Below are positions 24,918-33,148 of a DNA stretch of 64,000 nt, in pieces. Every line of letters begins with the position of its first letter. Position 1 is the stretch's first letter. A program made the position numbers and the translations under genes. The notes under the pieces were generated by a model. It saw nothing but the letters and a program-made list of their open reading frames with translations, searched no databases and was not told where the DNA came from. The stretch is from Cyclobacteriaceae bacterium (GTDB taxonomy: Bacteria > Bacteroidota > Bacteroidia > Cytophagales > Cyclobacteriaceae), in contig JAGQYM010000014.1 in assembly GCA_020436085.1 (NCBI GenBank), positions 1-64,000 of the forward strand, read 5' to 3'.

Positions 24918-27464
24918 TCACATCCTCTTGTTGCCTTCACTTAAAATTTTTTCTGCGCGGAATAATGGGTCGACAGACTGCAATAATTTGTTTTTAAGGT
25001 TTGATGAAAGGTTGGGATTCTCGCTGATGAACTTCCGAACAACATCGGCAGCTTCCTTCGATTGGTAACCTGCAACTGTTTGATCAACCCACCCTTTAGG
25101 GAAGAAAATGTCTCCGGTGATTTGAATCTCTGGCAGCAGATCAAGGCTTGGCCTGATGTACTTCACCGACTCCGCAGCACGCAATGGATGATGCAAGTAC
25201 TCTAGCGCATCAAGCACCCACGGTTCGTGCTCACGATTTTTTGGATCCTTTAAACTTTCAAAAAATTGATCGCGCGTGGTTACATCAGAAGATAAAGCCG
25301 GTATTACAAACCTCATGGCAGCTGCACGGTCTGGGTTCTTTGTATTCGACCACTGCTTTTCAAGAATCTCCTTACTTCCTTCGATGTCGCGGACAGCAAT
25401 CTCATAGGCGAGCTGGATGCGATCCAGTTCTGACAATTCGAGACCTAAGGTGACTTCACCATTCCAGAATTTCTTCAGATTTGTTTTACCAGTCTCGCTC
25501 ATCGCTACTTTTTTGTAGCAATTGAAAAGCGTTCGTTTGATGGACTCATCTTTTTCCAGTGCCATCAACTCAAACAATTTGTCATCGAGTTGCTGACTAA
25601 TCAATCCACGATTTTCCGGGGCCGTAAATTGCCAATACAAGGTGACAAGCCGATTTGTTACATATTCAAGCACCAAAGGATTTCTTTCTTGCTCAATAGA
25701 TTTTAGCATCGATTCGAATATCTGTTGAGAACTCACCTCACCACGCAAAAGATATTCCCAGAGGTTCAGCCAAATTCCAGCTCTTACTTCCGGGTCATTG
25801 TTTACGTTGACATGACTTAACATGTATTCACGACTAGCCTGGTCTGCTTCAAAGTATCCGTAGCCTCTTCCTTTGTAATTGGGGATAACGTTTGTTACCG
25901 GAGCTGCTGCTGAAGCGGCTGTTCCTTGCTTATCGCTAATTGTGACTTCTTTTATTTCGTTGGCTCCTCCTTCCAACAATTGATATTGGAAAGTCTGTGG
26001 CCACACAATGCCCGCAGTGTCGTTGGTAACTTTTATTTGTAGGTTGTTGCCCAATTCATAAGAGATAGTAGGCATGCCTCCGCTCCTGATCCATGCGTTA
26101 TTCCACTGACTCAGGTCTTTGTCGGTCTGGGCGCCAAGCATTCCGATCAGGTCATCCCAGGATGCATTGGAGTAGTTGTATTTCTTCAAGTACTCCTGCA
26201 ATCCGATCTTGAAACTTTCTTCTCCCATTAGCGCTTCGAGGTTACGCATCATGATAGGCGCCTTCTGATAAATTACTGCACCATACAATGTGCCGGCATC
26301 TTTGAGATTATCAAGATCCTGTTGGATAGGATGTGTGCCAGCTGTGCGATCAATTTCATACGCAGGGGGATAGTGGGCCATTAGAAAACGAAGATCGTGA
26401 TTGACATCAGGGAATTGTGGATTCACAATTTTGGCAGCCATAAAATTGGCGAAGACTTCTTTCAGCCACACGTCATTAAACCACTTCATTGTGACAAGGT
26501 TTCCAAACCACATGTGAGCCGTCTCGTGTGCGATCAGGCTGGCTCTGCGCAAACGTTGATTTACCGAGGCAGACTTATCAAGGATCAGGCTGCTTTCGCG
26601 ATAAAAAATGCTACCCGGGTGTTCCATACCACCGTACTGAAATGTTGGTATGAGAGCGAAATCAAATTTGATAAATGGGTACTTGATGTTGGAGTATTCT
26701 TCAAGCCACGCGATTGATTGTTTGTGCAGTTGAAAAATATCTTTTAGGTTTTCAGTGACCTTCAGAGAATCTGTTTCTCTGTAATACATGGTCATACCAG
26801 TTTCATCATCGGTTGCCTTTTTGAATTTTCCTGCAGCAAAAGCAAACTGGTAGGTACTAAGTGGTTGGGTAAGATTGAATTGATAATACTTTTTTCCATT
26901 CTCTTCAAATGGTGGCAGGCTCGTCTGGTTGGAAACTGCCTCCCAACCTGGGGGCACTGTGAGTTCAAGAGCGAAAGAAGCTTTGATGTCGGGCTGATCA
27001 AAACTTGGAAAGCAAGTAGAGGCGCGGTCTGGTACAAACAGCGTGTAGAGGTAGTCCGGATTTCGATTTAGCGAAAGATCGCCTGCGATGAAATCAATTT
27101 CAACCACGTTGTCATCATGTTTTAATAGACTTACAGGAATGACGATATGTTCATTTTCAAAAATGATTTTCTCCTGACGTCCGTTGACGATCATCTTCTT
27201 CAGTTTGTCAGGGGTTTCGCTGAAATCTAGGTATAGGTACCGCTGATCGCTCTGACGATAGTTGAAGGAGATATAATTTTTTCCAATGATCGGATCAATG
27301 GCATTATTGGGGATGTCGAGCTTCAGTCCGTACTGCACGAAGGACAGTGCATACTTTCGATCGACCGCCATGTCAAAGGTGACGCCCTTTTCAATTTTTT
27401 TTCGCTCTTCACATGATTGCAGTAGCGCAATGGTAACAAGACAAGAGAAAATAATTCGCTTCAT
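24918..27464 (-). CDS. M1-family metallo-aminopeptidase, lipoprotein
   Basis: 848 residues with a lipoprotein signal (LLQSC, Cys18). The N-terminal beta domain carries CFPSFDQPDIKA. The exopeptidase motif is GGMEH (278-282) in place of the commoner GAMEN. Zinc site HETAH (313-317) with Glu336 gives the exact HExxH-x18-E pattern of M1. A long alpha-helical C-terminal ERAP1-like domain follows. It probably removes N-terminal residues from peptides in the periplasm or at the outer membrane. It ends convergently with the hydrolase gene. Confidence 0.93.
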   Translation of the reverse strand: MKRIIFSCLVTIALLQSCEERKKIEKGVTFDMAVDRKYALSFVQYGLKLDIPNNAIDPIIGKNYISFNYRQSDQRYLYLDFSETPDKLKKMIVNGRQEKIIFENEHIVIPVSLLKHDDNVVEIDFIAGDLSLNRNPDYLYTLFVPDRASTCFPSFDQPDIKASFALELTVPPGWEAVSNQTSLPPFEENGKKYYQFNLTQPLSTYQFAFAAGKFKKATDDETGMTMYYRETDSLKVTENLKDIFQLHKQSIAWLEEYSNIKYPFIKFDFALIPTFQYGGMEHPGSIFYRESSLILDKSASVNQRLRRASLIAHETAHMWFGNLVTMKWFNDVWLKEVFANFMAAKIVNPQFPDVNHDLRFLMAHYPPAYEIDRTAGTHPIQQDLDNLKDAGTLYGAVIYQKAPIMMRNLEALMGEESFKIGLQEYLKKYNYSNASWDDLIGMLGAQTDKDLSQWNNAWIRSGGMPTISYELGNNLQIKVTNDTAGIVWPQTFQYQLLEGGANEIKEVTISDKQGTAASAAAPVTNVIPNYKGRGYGYFEADQASREYMLSHVNVNNDPEVRAGIWLNLWEYLLRGEVSSQQIFESMLKSIEQERNPLVLEYVTNRLVTLYWQFTAPENRGLISQQLDDKLFELMALEKDESIKRTLFNCYKKVAMSETGKTNLKKFWNGEVTLGLELSELDRIQLAYEIAVRDIEGSKEILEKQWSNTKNPDRAAAMRFVIPALSSDVTTRDQFFESLKDPKNREHEPWVLDALEYLHHPLRAAESVKYIRPSLDLLPEIQITGDIFFPKGWVDQTVAGYQSKEAADVVRKFISENPNLSSNLKNKLLQSVDPLFRAEKILSEGNKRM

Positions 27465-27471
27465 GAACTTA

Positions 27472-27978
27472 TCAAGAGTTAATAACCTGTGTTAATGTTA
27501 GACTTTTGTTTCGAAGGTCAATTCCACCTTCCAGAATGGACTTAAGATTAGCCAGATAGAAGGTCCAGCCCTCGCCACAGCCGATATATAAATTAGTACC
27601 TGGATTTTCATCCAAGGGTATGTTCTCTTGTTTCAGCTCACAAACGGTAAGACCTTCAGCTTCGGTTAGGCTGATCGTTACCAAACAGCCTCCTGAAAAA
27701 GTAAATTGTAATTTGTCCTTATCGTTTGTCGAGACTACTTCTCTTTTCTCGTTCACATTATCAGGGTAGCCATGCCAGAGCCAAAGAAACTTGTCTCCTT
27801 GTTGCACGAGGTCTTCTCTACTTCGTAAGGTGTTATCTGATTTTTTGAATTCAGCTTTGCGCAAGAACCAGCTTTCGAGTCCCTGCTGACTTGCCCAGGA
27901 TCGAAATACAGTTTCAACGCTTGCCCGAACCGGAATTCGCTTCGTAAAAGAGGACCATTTTTTCTCATCCATAAGCAT
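27472..27978 (-). CDS. START/SRPBCC-fold protein (AHSA1-like)
   Basis: Small cytosolic protein of 169 residues from this start. The opening IPVRASVETVFRSWASQQGLESWF and the later GCGEGWTFYLANLKSILEGG are typical of the Aha1-like ligand-binding START fold. The frame is open up to GTG 28017, but a TAGTTTTG motif (28002-28009) would place transcription start downstream of that GTG. ATG 27978 or 27972 is therefore better. It lies 7 bp upstream of the aminopeptidase on the same strand, probably co-transcribed. Biochemical role unknown. Confidence 0.75.
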   Translation of the reverse strand: MLMDEKKWSSFTKRIPVRASVETVFRSWASQQGLESWFLRKAEFKKSDNTLRSREDLVQQGDKFLWLWHGYPDNVNEKREVVSTNDKDKLQFTFSGGCLVTISLTEAEGLTVCELKQENIPLDENPGTNLYIGCGEGWTFYLANLKSILEGGIDLRNKSLTLTQVINS

Positions 27979-28001
27979 CTTATTTATTTCTGAACTAAGG
28001 T

Positions 28002-28009
28002 CAAAACTA
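28002..28009 (-). promoter_or_regulatory. Candidate -7 element for the START-like/aminopeptidase pair
   Basis: Minus-strand TAGTTTTG fits TAnnTTTG and ends 24 bp before ATG 27978. No convincing -33 partner is visible. Confidence 0.35.
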
Positions 28010-28094
28010 CCGGTCACCCCATTTGTAGTAGATCAGAACAAACATTTGCATAGATTCAGCATCCAAATTGGATAATGCCAAAAATCAGAACGCA

Positions 28095-31000
28095 ATGATA
28101 AAGTTTATTCCTAAAAAAGTACAACCAATCATCCTCTCATTCCTCTGCTTTTCAGTCGCCTCGCTCGCGCAATCGTATGACCCAGCTTTGTTCAGTGAGA
28201 TGCGATATCGGTTTATTGGCCCCGAAGGCAACCGCGCTATTGCGATAGTAGGAGAGCCGGGTAACCCGATGGTGAATTACATTGGCGCAGCATCAGGGGG
28301 TATTTTTAAAACAGAGGATGGGGGAGTCAGTTGGAATCCGATTTTCGATAATCAGGACGTTTCATCCATTGGTTCGTTGGCGATCTCGCCCACCAATCAT
28401 TCATCTGTTTGGGCAGGTACAGGTGAAACCTTTGTTATTCGACCAGCGCATTCTATTGGAAATGGGATTTATCATTCGACAGATGCCGGAAAAACGTGGA
28501 CCAATATGGGGCTGGAAAAATCCGGCCGGATTGGACGAGTTATTGTTCATCCAAAAGACGAGAATATAATATACGCGGCAGCGCTTGGTCATACCTATGG
28601 CCCACAAAAGGATAGAGGTGTTTATCGTACGAAGGATGGTGGAAAGACTTGGCAACAAGTTTTGTTTGTTGATGAGAACACTGGAGCTGTTGACATGTCC
28701 ATCGACCCTCAAAACCCCAACATCATTTATGCAGCGATGTGGTCTGTACATATTAATACCTGGGGGTTGAATAGCGGAGGAACTGGCGGTGGCATTTATC
28801 GCTCCACGGATGGCGGTGATCACTGGGAGTCGATGACAACAAAAGGATTGCCCGGTGGCAAAAATCATCCTGTTGGAAAGACTGCGGTGGCCGTTGCGCC
28901 AAGCAATCCCAAACGTGTTTATGCATTGTTTGAAGACAAGAGCCCTGCGCTTTATCGCACGGACAATGGAGGCGAATCGTGGGAGTTGGTGAATAATAAT
29001 CATGATATGGCTGAGCGCGCGCCATACTATACTCGTATGACGGTATCATCCGATAATTCAGATGAGCTTTATTTCATGAGTGTACGTTTTTCTCAATCTC
29101 TTGATGGAGGAAAGACATTGGAGAAGCGACCGCCTCGCGGGGGCGGAGACAATCACGATATGTGGATAGACCCGACCAATGCGGACCGCATGATGGTGGC
29201 TCATGATGGTTGCGCGAGTATTTCGCTAAACAGGGGAAAAACATTTTTGCGCGTGGTGTTGCCGATTGCGCAGATGTATCATGTGGATGTAGACAACCAG
29301 GTTCCATATTATGTGTATGGCAATCGTCAGGACGGTTGGTCGTATCGTGGACCGAGCAACAGTTTGCAAGGTTACATTCCTGTAGGCTTGTGGAAAGGAG
29401 TGGGAGGTTGTGAAAGTGGTTTTGCAAGACCAGATCCTTTTGATAATAATATTATTTGGTCGGGATGCTACGATGGTGGTCTTGAACGACACGACTTAAG
29501 AACAGGTCATTCACGCGAAGTGCGCGTGTGGCCTGAAGCAGGATATGGCTGGAAGCCGGCTGACTTAAAATACCGATGGCACTGGAATTTTCCGTTGAGC
29601 TTTTCACCGCACACTCCTCATCGTGTTTACGTAGGAAGCCAATACGTTCACCAATCTGATGATGGTGGACAGAGTTGGCAGATCATCAGCCCTGATTTGA
29701 CTACCAATGATAAAACCCATCAACAGAACTCAGGTGGCATAGCGATAGACAACCTGATGACGTTTGACGGATCAACATTATTTGCGATTGAAGAATCTAA
29801 AATTGAGAAAGGATTGATATGGGTTGGATCCAATGATGGCCAGGTTAACATTACGCGTGACGGAGGAAAGACGTGGACTAACGTTTCCAAGAATGTGAAC
29901 ATGCCTGCGTGGGGGACAATAGCAAACGTGGAGCCATCCAGATTTGATGCAGCCAGCGCCTACATAGCTGTCGACATGCACCAGATGGGAGACTTTGATC
30001 CTTACATTTATAAGACATCAGACTATGGCAAGACATGGAGAAAAATTAGCGATGGAATTCCGAAGTCTATTTTGAGTTTCATTCATGTGGTGAAAGAGGA
30101 TCCGAAGCAGAAGGGACTTTTATATGCCGGCACTGATAATGGTTTGTATGTTTCTCCCAATGATGGTGGAAGTTGGTTTCGTTTACAAAACAATATGCCG
30201 CCAGCTCCCGTGTACTGGTTGACTATCCAGGAGAATTTTGACGATCTGGTAGTGGCCACCTACGGCCGTGGTTATTACATCCTTGATGATGTAAGCCCGA
30301 TCCGGCAATTTTCGCAGCAGGTAATGGCTTCGGCAACACACGTTTTTGATATAAGAAAGTCGTATCGCTTTCAGGAGGTGGAGGCGATAAAAACTGATGC
30401 ACCAAGTTTCAACTCAGGTCAAAACCCGCCTTATGGAGTTCCGGTAAACTACTATTTGAAAGACTCTTTGAGTGAGAAAGTACAAATAGAAATTTTGAAC
30501 GAGTCGGATGAACTGATTCGAGTGCTAAAGGGAACGTCTCTGAAAGGTGTAAATCGAGTTTGGTGGGATCTGAGATATGAGCCTACGTTCAAACCAAAGT
30601 TGCGCACGAGGCCTGCCGGACGACCTTGGGTGCAAATGAATGGTGAGGGCTGGCGGCCGCTGGTGACATGGGATCTTGATTTGTGGGAAGGACAATTGGG
30701 ACCGCGTGTGGCGCCTGGCAAGTACAAAGCCCGGTTAAAAATCGGTGACACTGAAGTCACTAAAGAGCTTGAAGTATTAAAAGATCCAAGCACGGAGGGC
30801 ACAATCGAATCGATAAAAGAACAAGTAGCTTTTTCATTACAACTGCGTGACGCAATGAACACCGTGGTGGAGATGATCGATAGGGTAGAGTGGATTCGAA
30901 AGGAACTTGAAGAATTGATACCGACTGTGAAAAGCTCTAAACTGAAAGGTGAGTTGACAGCGTTGTTAGATAAGTCTGTAGGTATTTCAGGAAAACTGTA

Positions 31001-31268
31001 CGACATCCATCTCACTGGCGCACGTGAAGATGCCTTCCGATCTCCAATACAACTCTATGGAAGACTGAGCGCTTTGGCCAATGATATTACCGCCAATGGT
31101 GTCGATTTCAAACCAACCAATCAACAAGGAGACGTTTATGGAGTTTTAAAAGAAAGATTGGTGCGGGTTCAGCAAGAGTATTCAACGCTCCTTGACAAGC
31201 AAGTTCCGCAGCTTAACAACAAGTTGCCTGATCAAAACAGGAAGATAGATTTGGAGAAGAAGAATTGA
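28095..31268 (+). CDS. Secreted Asp-box (BNR/sortilin-like) beta-propeller protein
   Basis: About 1057 residues. The signal peptide begins MIKFIPKK, so I start at ATG 28095; the open frame extends to TTG 28068. The protein is rich in Asp-box repeats of the form S/T-x-D-x-G-x-T/S-W: TEDGGVSW, STDAGKTW, TKDGGKTW, STDGGDHW, TDNGGESW, SDDGGQSW, TRDGGKTW, TSDYGKTW. Such repeats form one or two beta-propellers as in VPS10/sortilin and sialidase-like proteins. A non-repeated C-terminal domain (about 770-1057) contains a DLRYEP segment and a predicted coiled coil. Glycosidase catalytic residues are not evident; binding or hydrolase role undecided. Confidence 0.85.
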   Translation: MIKFIPKKVQPIILSFLCFSVASLAQSYDPALFSEMRYRFIGPEGNRAIAIVGEPGNPMVNYIGAASGGIFKTEDGGVSWNPIFDNQDVSSIGSLAISPTNHSSVWAGTGETFVIRPAHSIGNGIYHSTDAGKTWTNMGLEKSGRIGRVIVHPKDENIIYAAALGHTYGPQKDRGVYRTKDGGKTWQQVLFVDENTGAVDMSIDPQNPNIIYAAMWSVHINTWGLNSGGTGGGIYRSTDGGDHWESMTTKGLPGGKNHPVGKTAVAVAPSNPKRVYALFEDKSPALYRTDNGGESWELVNNNHDMAERAPYYTRMTVSSDNSDELYFMSVRFSQSLDGGKTLEKRPPRGGGDNHDMWIDPTNADRMMVAHDGCASISLNRGKTFLRVVLPIAQMYHVDVDNQVPYYVYGNRQDGWSYRGPSNSLQGYIPVGLWKGVGGCESGFARPDPFDNNIIWSGCYDGGLERHDLRTGHSREVRVWPEAGYGWKPADLKYRWHWNFPLSFSPHTPHRVYVGSQYVHQSDDGGQSWQIISPDLTTNDKTHQQNSGGIAIDNLMTFDGSTLFAIEESKIEKGLIWVGSNDGQVNITRDGGKTWTNVSKNVNMPAWGTIANVEPSRFDAASAYIAVDMHQMGDFDPYIYKTSDYGKTWRKISDGIPKSILSFIHVVKEDPKQKGLLYAGTDNGLYVSPNDGGSWFRLQNNMPPAPVYWLTIQENFDDLVVATYGRGYYILDDVSPIRQFSQQVMASATHVFDIRKSYRFQEVEAIKTDAPSFNSGQNPPYGVPVNYYLKDSLSEKVQIEILNESDELIRVLKGTSLKGVNRVWWDLRYEPTFKPKLRTRPAGRPWVQMNGEGWRPLVTWDLDLWEGQLGPRVAPGKYKARLKIGDTEVTKELEVLKDPSTEGTIESIKEQVAFSLQLRDAMNTVVEMIDRVEWIRKELEELIPTVKSSKLKGELTALLDKSVGISGKLYDIHLTGAREDAFRSPIQLYGRLSALANDITANGVDFKPTNQQGDVYGVLKERLVRVQQEYSTLLDKQVPQLNNKLPDQNRKIDLEKKN

Positions 31269-31292
31269 CTTTTATTGTGGAACGAACTTAGC

Positions 31293-31323
31293 GCACTCTG
31301 AGGTCGAAACAACCGCAGAGTGC
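31293..31323. terminator. Bidirectional terminator-like hairpin
   Basis: Arms GCACTCTG and CAGAGTGC (8 bp) enclose an inner GGT/ACC pair and a 7-nt loop. It sits in the 74-bp gap between convergent stops. No long T-run. Confidence 0.5.
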
Positions 31324-31342
31324 ACTATATCCGCAAAAGTGG

Positions 31343-32659
31343 TTAATGCTCTCGACCGATGTTGGTCAATTTCTCGATATCATTATTTACTGAAAGGATG
31401 AGTAAACAAGTGGCTGTACAAAATACAGGGCTTGTTATACAGTGGTGACCATTCCAGCTGCCGTCATCATTCTGAATATGAAGCAAACGACCTGAAACGT
31501 TCTCATACCAGTTTTTCCAATCGTTGTCTTTGTTGATGATCATCGATTCACCAGTTTGTAAATAACTTAAAAACTCCTCACCACCGTTGCTACCAAACCC
31601 ACTCATCACTCTTTCATCTTGAGATTGCACCTTGCCTGCCTGGTAAGTTTGAAAGGCATCGTTGTACTTTTCGGCTTCATCCGCTGCAAAGCCAATCTTT
31701 TTTAAGTTATCCTCTGTAACAGGGGCATTTGCAGGCAGAATGCCATCACGTTTTGCTTTGTCAAACTCCTCGCGCACTTTGCGCGCCTCTTTTGCGCTGG
31801 CACGTGTTGAACCTGAAACTGAATACAACACAACACCCGCTCCTAAATCAGTTTTTACATTGCCACTTTCCGTATCAAGATTGTTTTTTTGAAAACTTCT
31901 CGCTCGATCGAGTTTCTTATCATCAACCGCTACGCCTTTAGCCTGCGCTGCCTCCAAGGCATTGGTAGCGAAGGATGATTGTAGCACACCTGCCCAACCT
32001 GAGCCCTGAAAGCTTCCATCATCATCTTGTGCCCTTTGTATCTTATCCACGCATTTGTTTAGCGCGTTCTTTACGCGGGCTTTCGTATTGCCGTCCAGTG
32101 TGCGGTCATCAAGCAGGTTGGATAAAAATTGTGAGGTGAGAACAACGTCAATGTTAGCCCCAAGCTTTACCTGAATCTGAGTTCCGGTTTGTGAAGTGAT
32201 ATTAAAACTCTGGGCTGGCGCACCTTCAACTTCTTTTAGTAAGTAGGCTGTAGTATTTCGAAGCTGAGCTGCATATGGCCCGTGTTGATAGGAGTTTCCA
32301 TTTCTTAGCAATGCCATTGCCACCATCGCGGTAGTTGCGGGATCAGTAGGTACCGCATGTGGATCCATTACATTTTGTCTGGCGTGGCTACCAGCTCCCC
32401 ATCCTCCGTTTTGCTGCTGAGCACGGATAAGCCAGTCGAGTCCGGTTTGCGTACCAAACAAAACTTGTTGTGGCGTTTTGTAAACAAAGCTTGAATCAGA
32501 CGACTCTTCGCCCATGAGTGTGAGAAACACGCAGCCCTTTGGCGCACATCCGTCTATGATTTCATCATAGTAGTGACTTCTAAATGCCAGGGAAGCAAAA
32601 GCGGCCCATACAATCAGGCAGACAATTGCTGCCAGCTGGAGTTTTTTAGTTGTATTCAT
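31343..32659 (-). CDS. Membrane-anchored alpha-toroid (prenyltransferase/terpenoid-cyclase-like) protein
   Basis: 438 residues from ATG 32659 (MNTTKKLQ), which gives one N-terminal TM (about 8-26); the frame is open to 32713. Repeats with the QW-like pattern are visible: QQNGGWG near the N-terminus, DDGSFQGSGWAG mid-protein and DDGSWNGHHCIT at the end. They indicate an alpha/alpha barrel as in squalene-hopene cyclases and protein prenyltransferases. No DxDD or QxxDGSW catalytic set is complete, so a binding or degenerate role is as likely as catalysis. Export is inferred from the TM. Confidence 0.6.
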   Translation of the reverse strand: MNTTKKLQLAAIVCLIVWAAFASLAFRSHYYDEIIDGCAPKGCVFLTLMGEESSDSSFVYKTPQQVLFGTQTGLDWLIRAQQQNGGWGAGSHARQNVMDPHAVPTDPATTAMVAMALLRNGNSYQHGPYAAQLRNTTAYLLKEVEGAPAQSFNITSQTGTQIQVKLGANIDVVLTSQFLSNLLDDRTLDGNTKARVKNALNKCVDKIQRAQDDDGSFQGSGWAGVLQSSFATNALEAAQAKGVAVDDKKLDRARSFQKNNLDTESGNVKTDLGAGVVLYSVSGSTRASAKEARKVREEFDKAKRDGILPANAPVTEDNLKKIGFAADEAEKYNDAFQTYQAGKVQSQDERVMSGFGSNGGEEFLSYLQTGESMIINKDNDWKNWYENVSGRLLHIQNDDGSWNGHHCITSPVFCTATCLLILSVNNDIEKLTNIGREH

Positions 32660-32784
32660 AACTCGGTCTTTTTTGTTTTTAGCCCTATGATGACAGAATG
32701 GATAAGATTCCATAAGGACACAATCAATTTTTTTTGAGACAGTAAAAACCCCCTTTTTGCTGTTTTTCTGATAATCATTACAGG

Positions 32785-32807
32785 TATATATAACAATCTT
32801 ATATATA
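32785..32807. promoter_or_regulatory. Inverted repeat, candidate PadR operator
   Basis: Nine-bp arms TATATATAA and TTATATATA with a 5-bp spacer, 17 bp before the PadR start codon. Symmetric AT-rich sites in this position are typical for autoregulation by PadR proteins. Also upstream (about 126 bp) of the divergent toroid gene. Seen as sequence; binding is inferred. Confidence 0.5.
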
Positions 32808-32824
32808 AGCCGTATACAGGAAAT

Positions 32825-33148
32825 ATGTCTTCAAAAAAGGAACTGATTAAAGGGACACTGCGGCTTATCGTCCTGAAACTATTGAGCGAAAACACCCGCA
32901 TGTATGGCTATGAAATTACCCAACGGGTGAAAGAACTATCTGGAAATCAGATCGAACTCACTTTTGGTGCATTGTACCCAACCCTTCATAAACTTGAGTC
33001 AGAAAAGCTAATCGTTTCCAAGACCGTGGTGATCGATGGCCGCGCCAGAAAGTACTATTCGCTTAACAAGGCCGGGCTGGACGCAGCAGCAACTGAGGTT
33101 GCCGATTACTTTACTTTTTCGAAAGCACTTAATATGGTTCTGAGTTAA
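32825..33148 (+). CDS. PadR-family transcriptional regulator
   Basis: 107 residues, short class: an N-terminal winged helix (KGTLRLIVLKLLSE..YGYEI; FGALYPTLHKLESEKLI; DGRARKYYSLNKAG) and a short tail without the long C-terminal dimer domain. Its TAA overlaps the ATG of the next gene (TAATG at 33146-33150), so regulator and permease are made together. Small PadR proteins linked to permeases usually repress their own operon in response to a ligand or membrane stress; the ligand here is unknown. Confidence 0.9.
   Translation: MSSKKELIKGTLRLIVLKLLSENTRMYGYEITQRVKELSGNQIELTFGALYPTLHKLESEKLIVSKTVVIDGRARKYYSLNKAGLDAAATEVADYFTFSKALNMVLS

Noticed and set aside
28068..28094. TTG start for the Asp-box protein.
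   Set aside because: It would put nine polar residues before the signal peptide; the ATG at 28095 gives a standard signal.
28401..29003. Long minus-strand open frames inside the Asp-box gene (also 28753-29049 and 29074-29427).
   Set aside because: They lie opposite a gene with clear repeats and a full domain structure; no own motifs.
32660..32713. Upstream extension of the toroid gene to ATG 32713.
   Set aside because: It adds 18 polar residues before the TM, and the region holds spacer-like AT-rich sequence.
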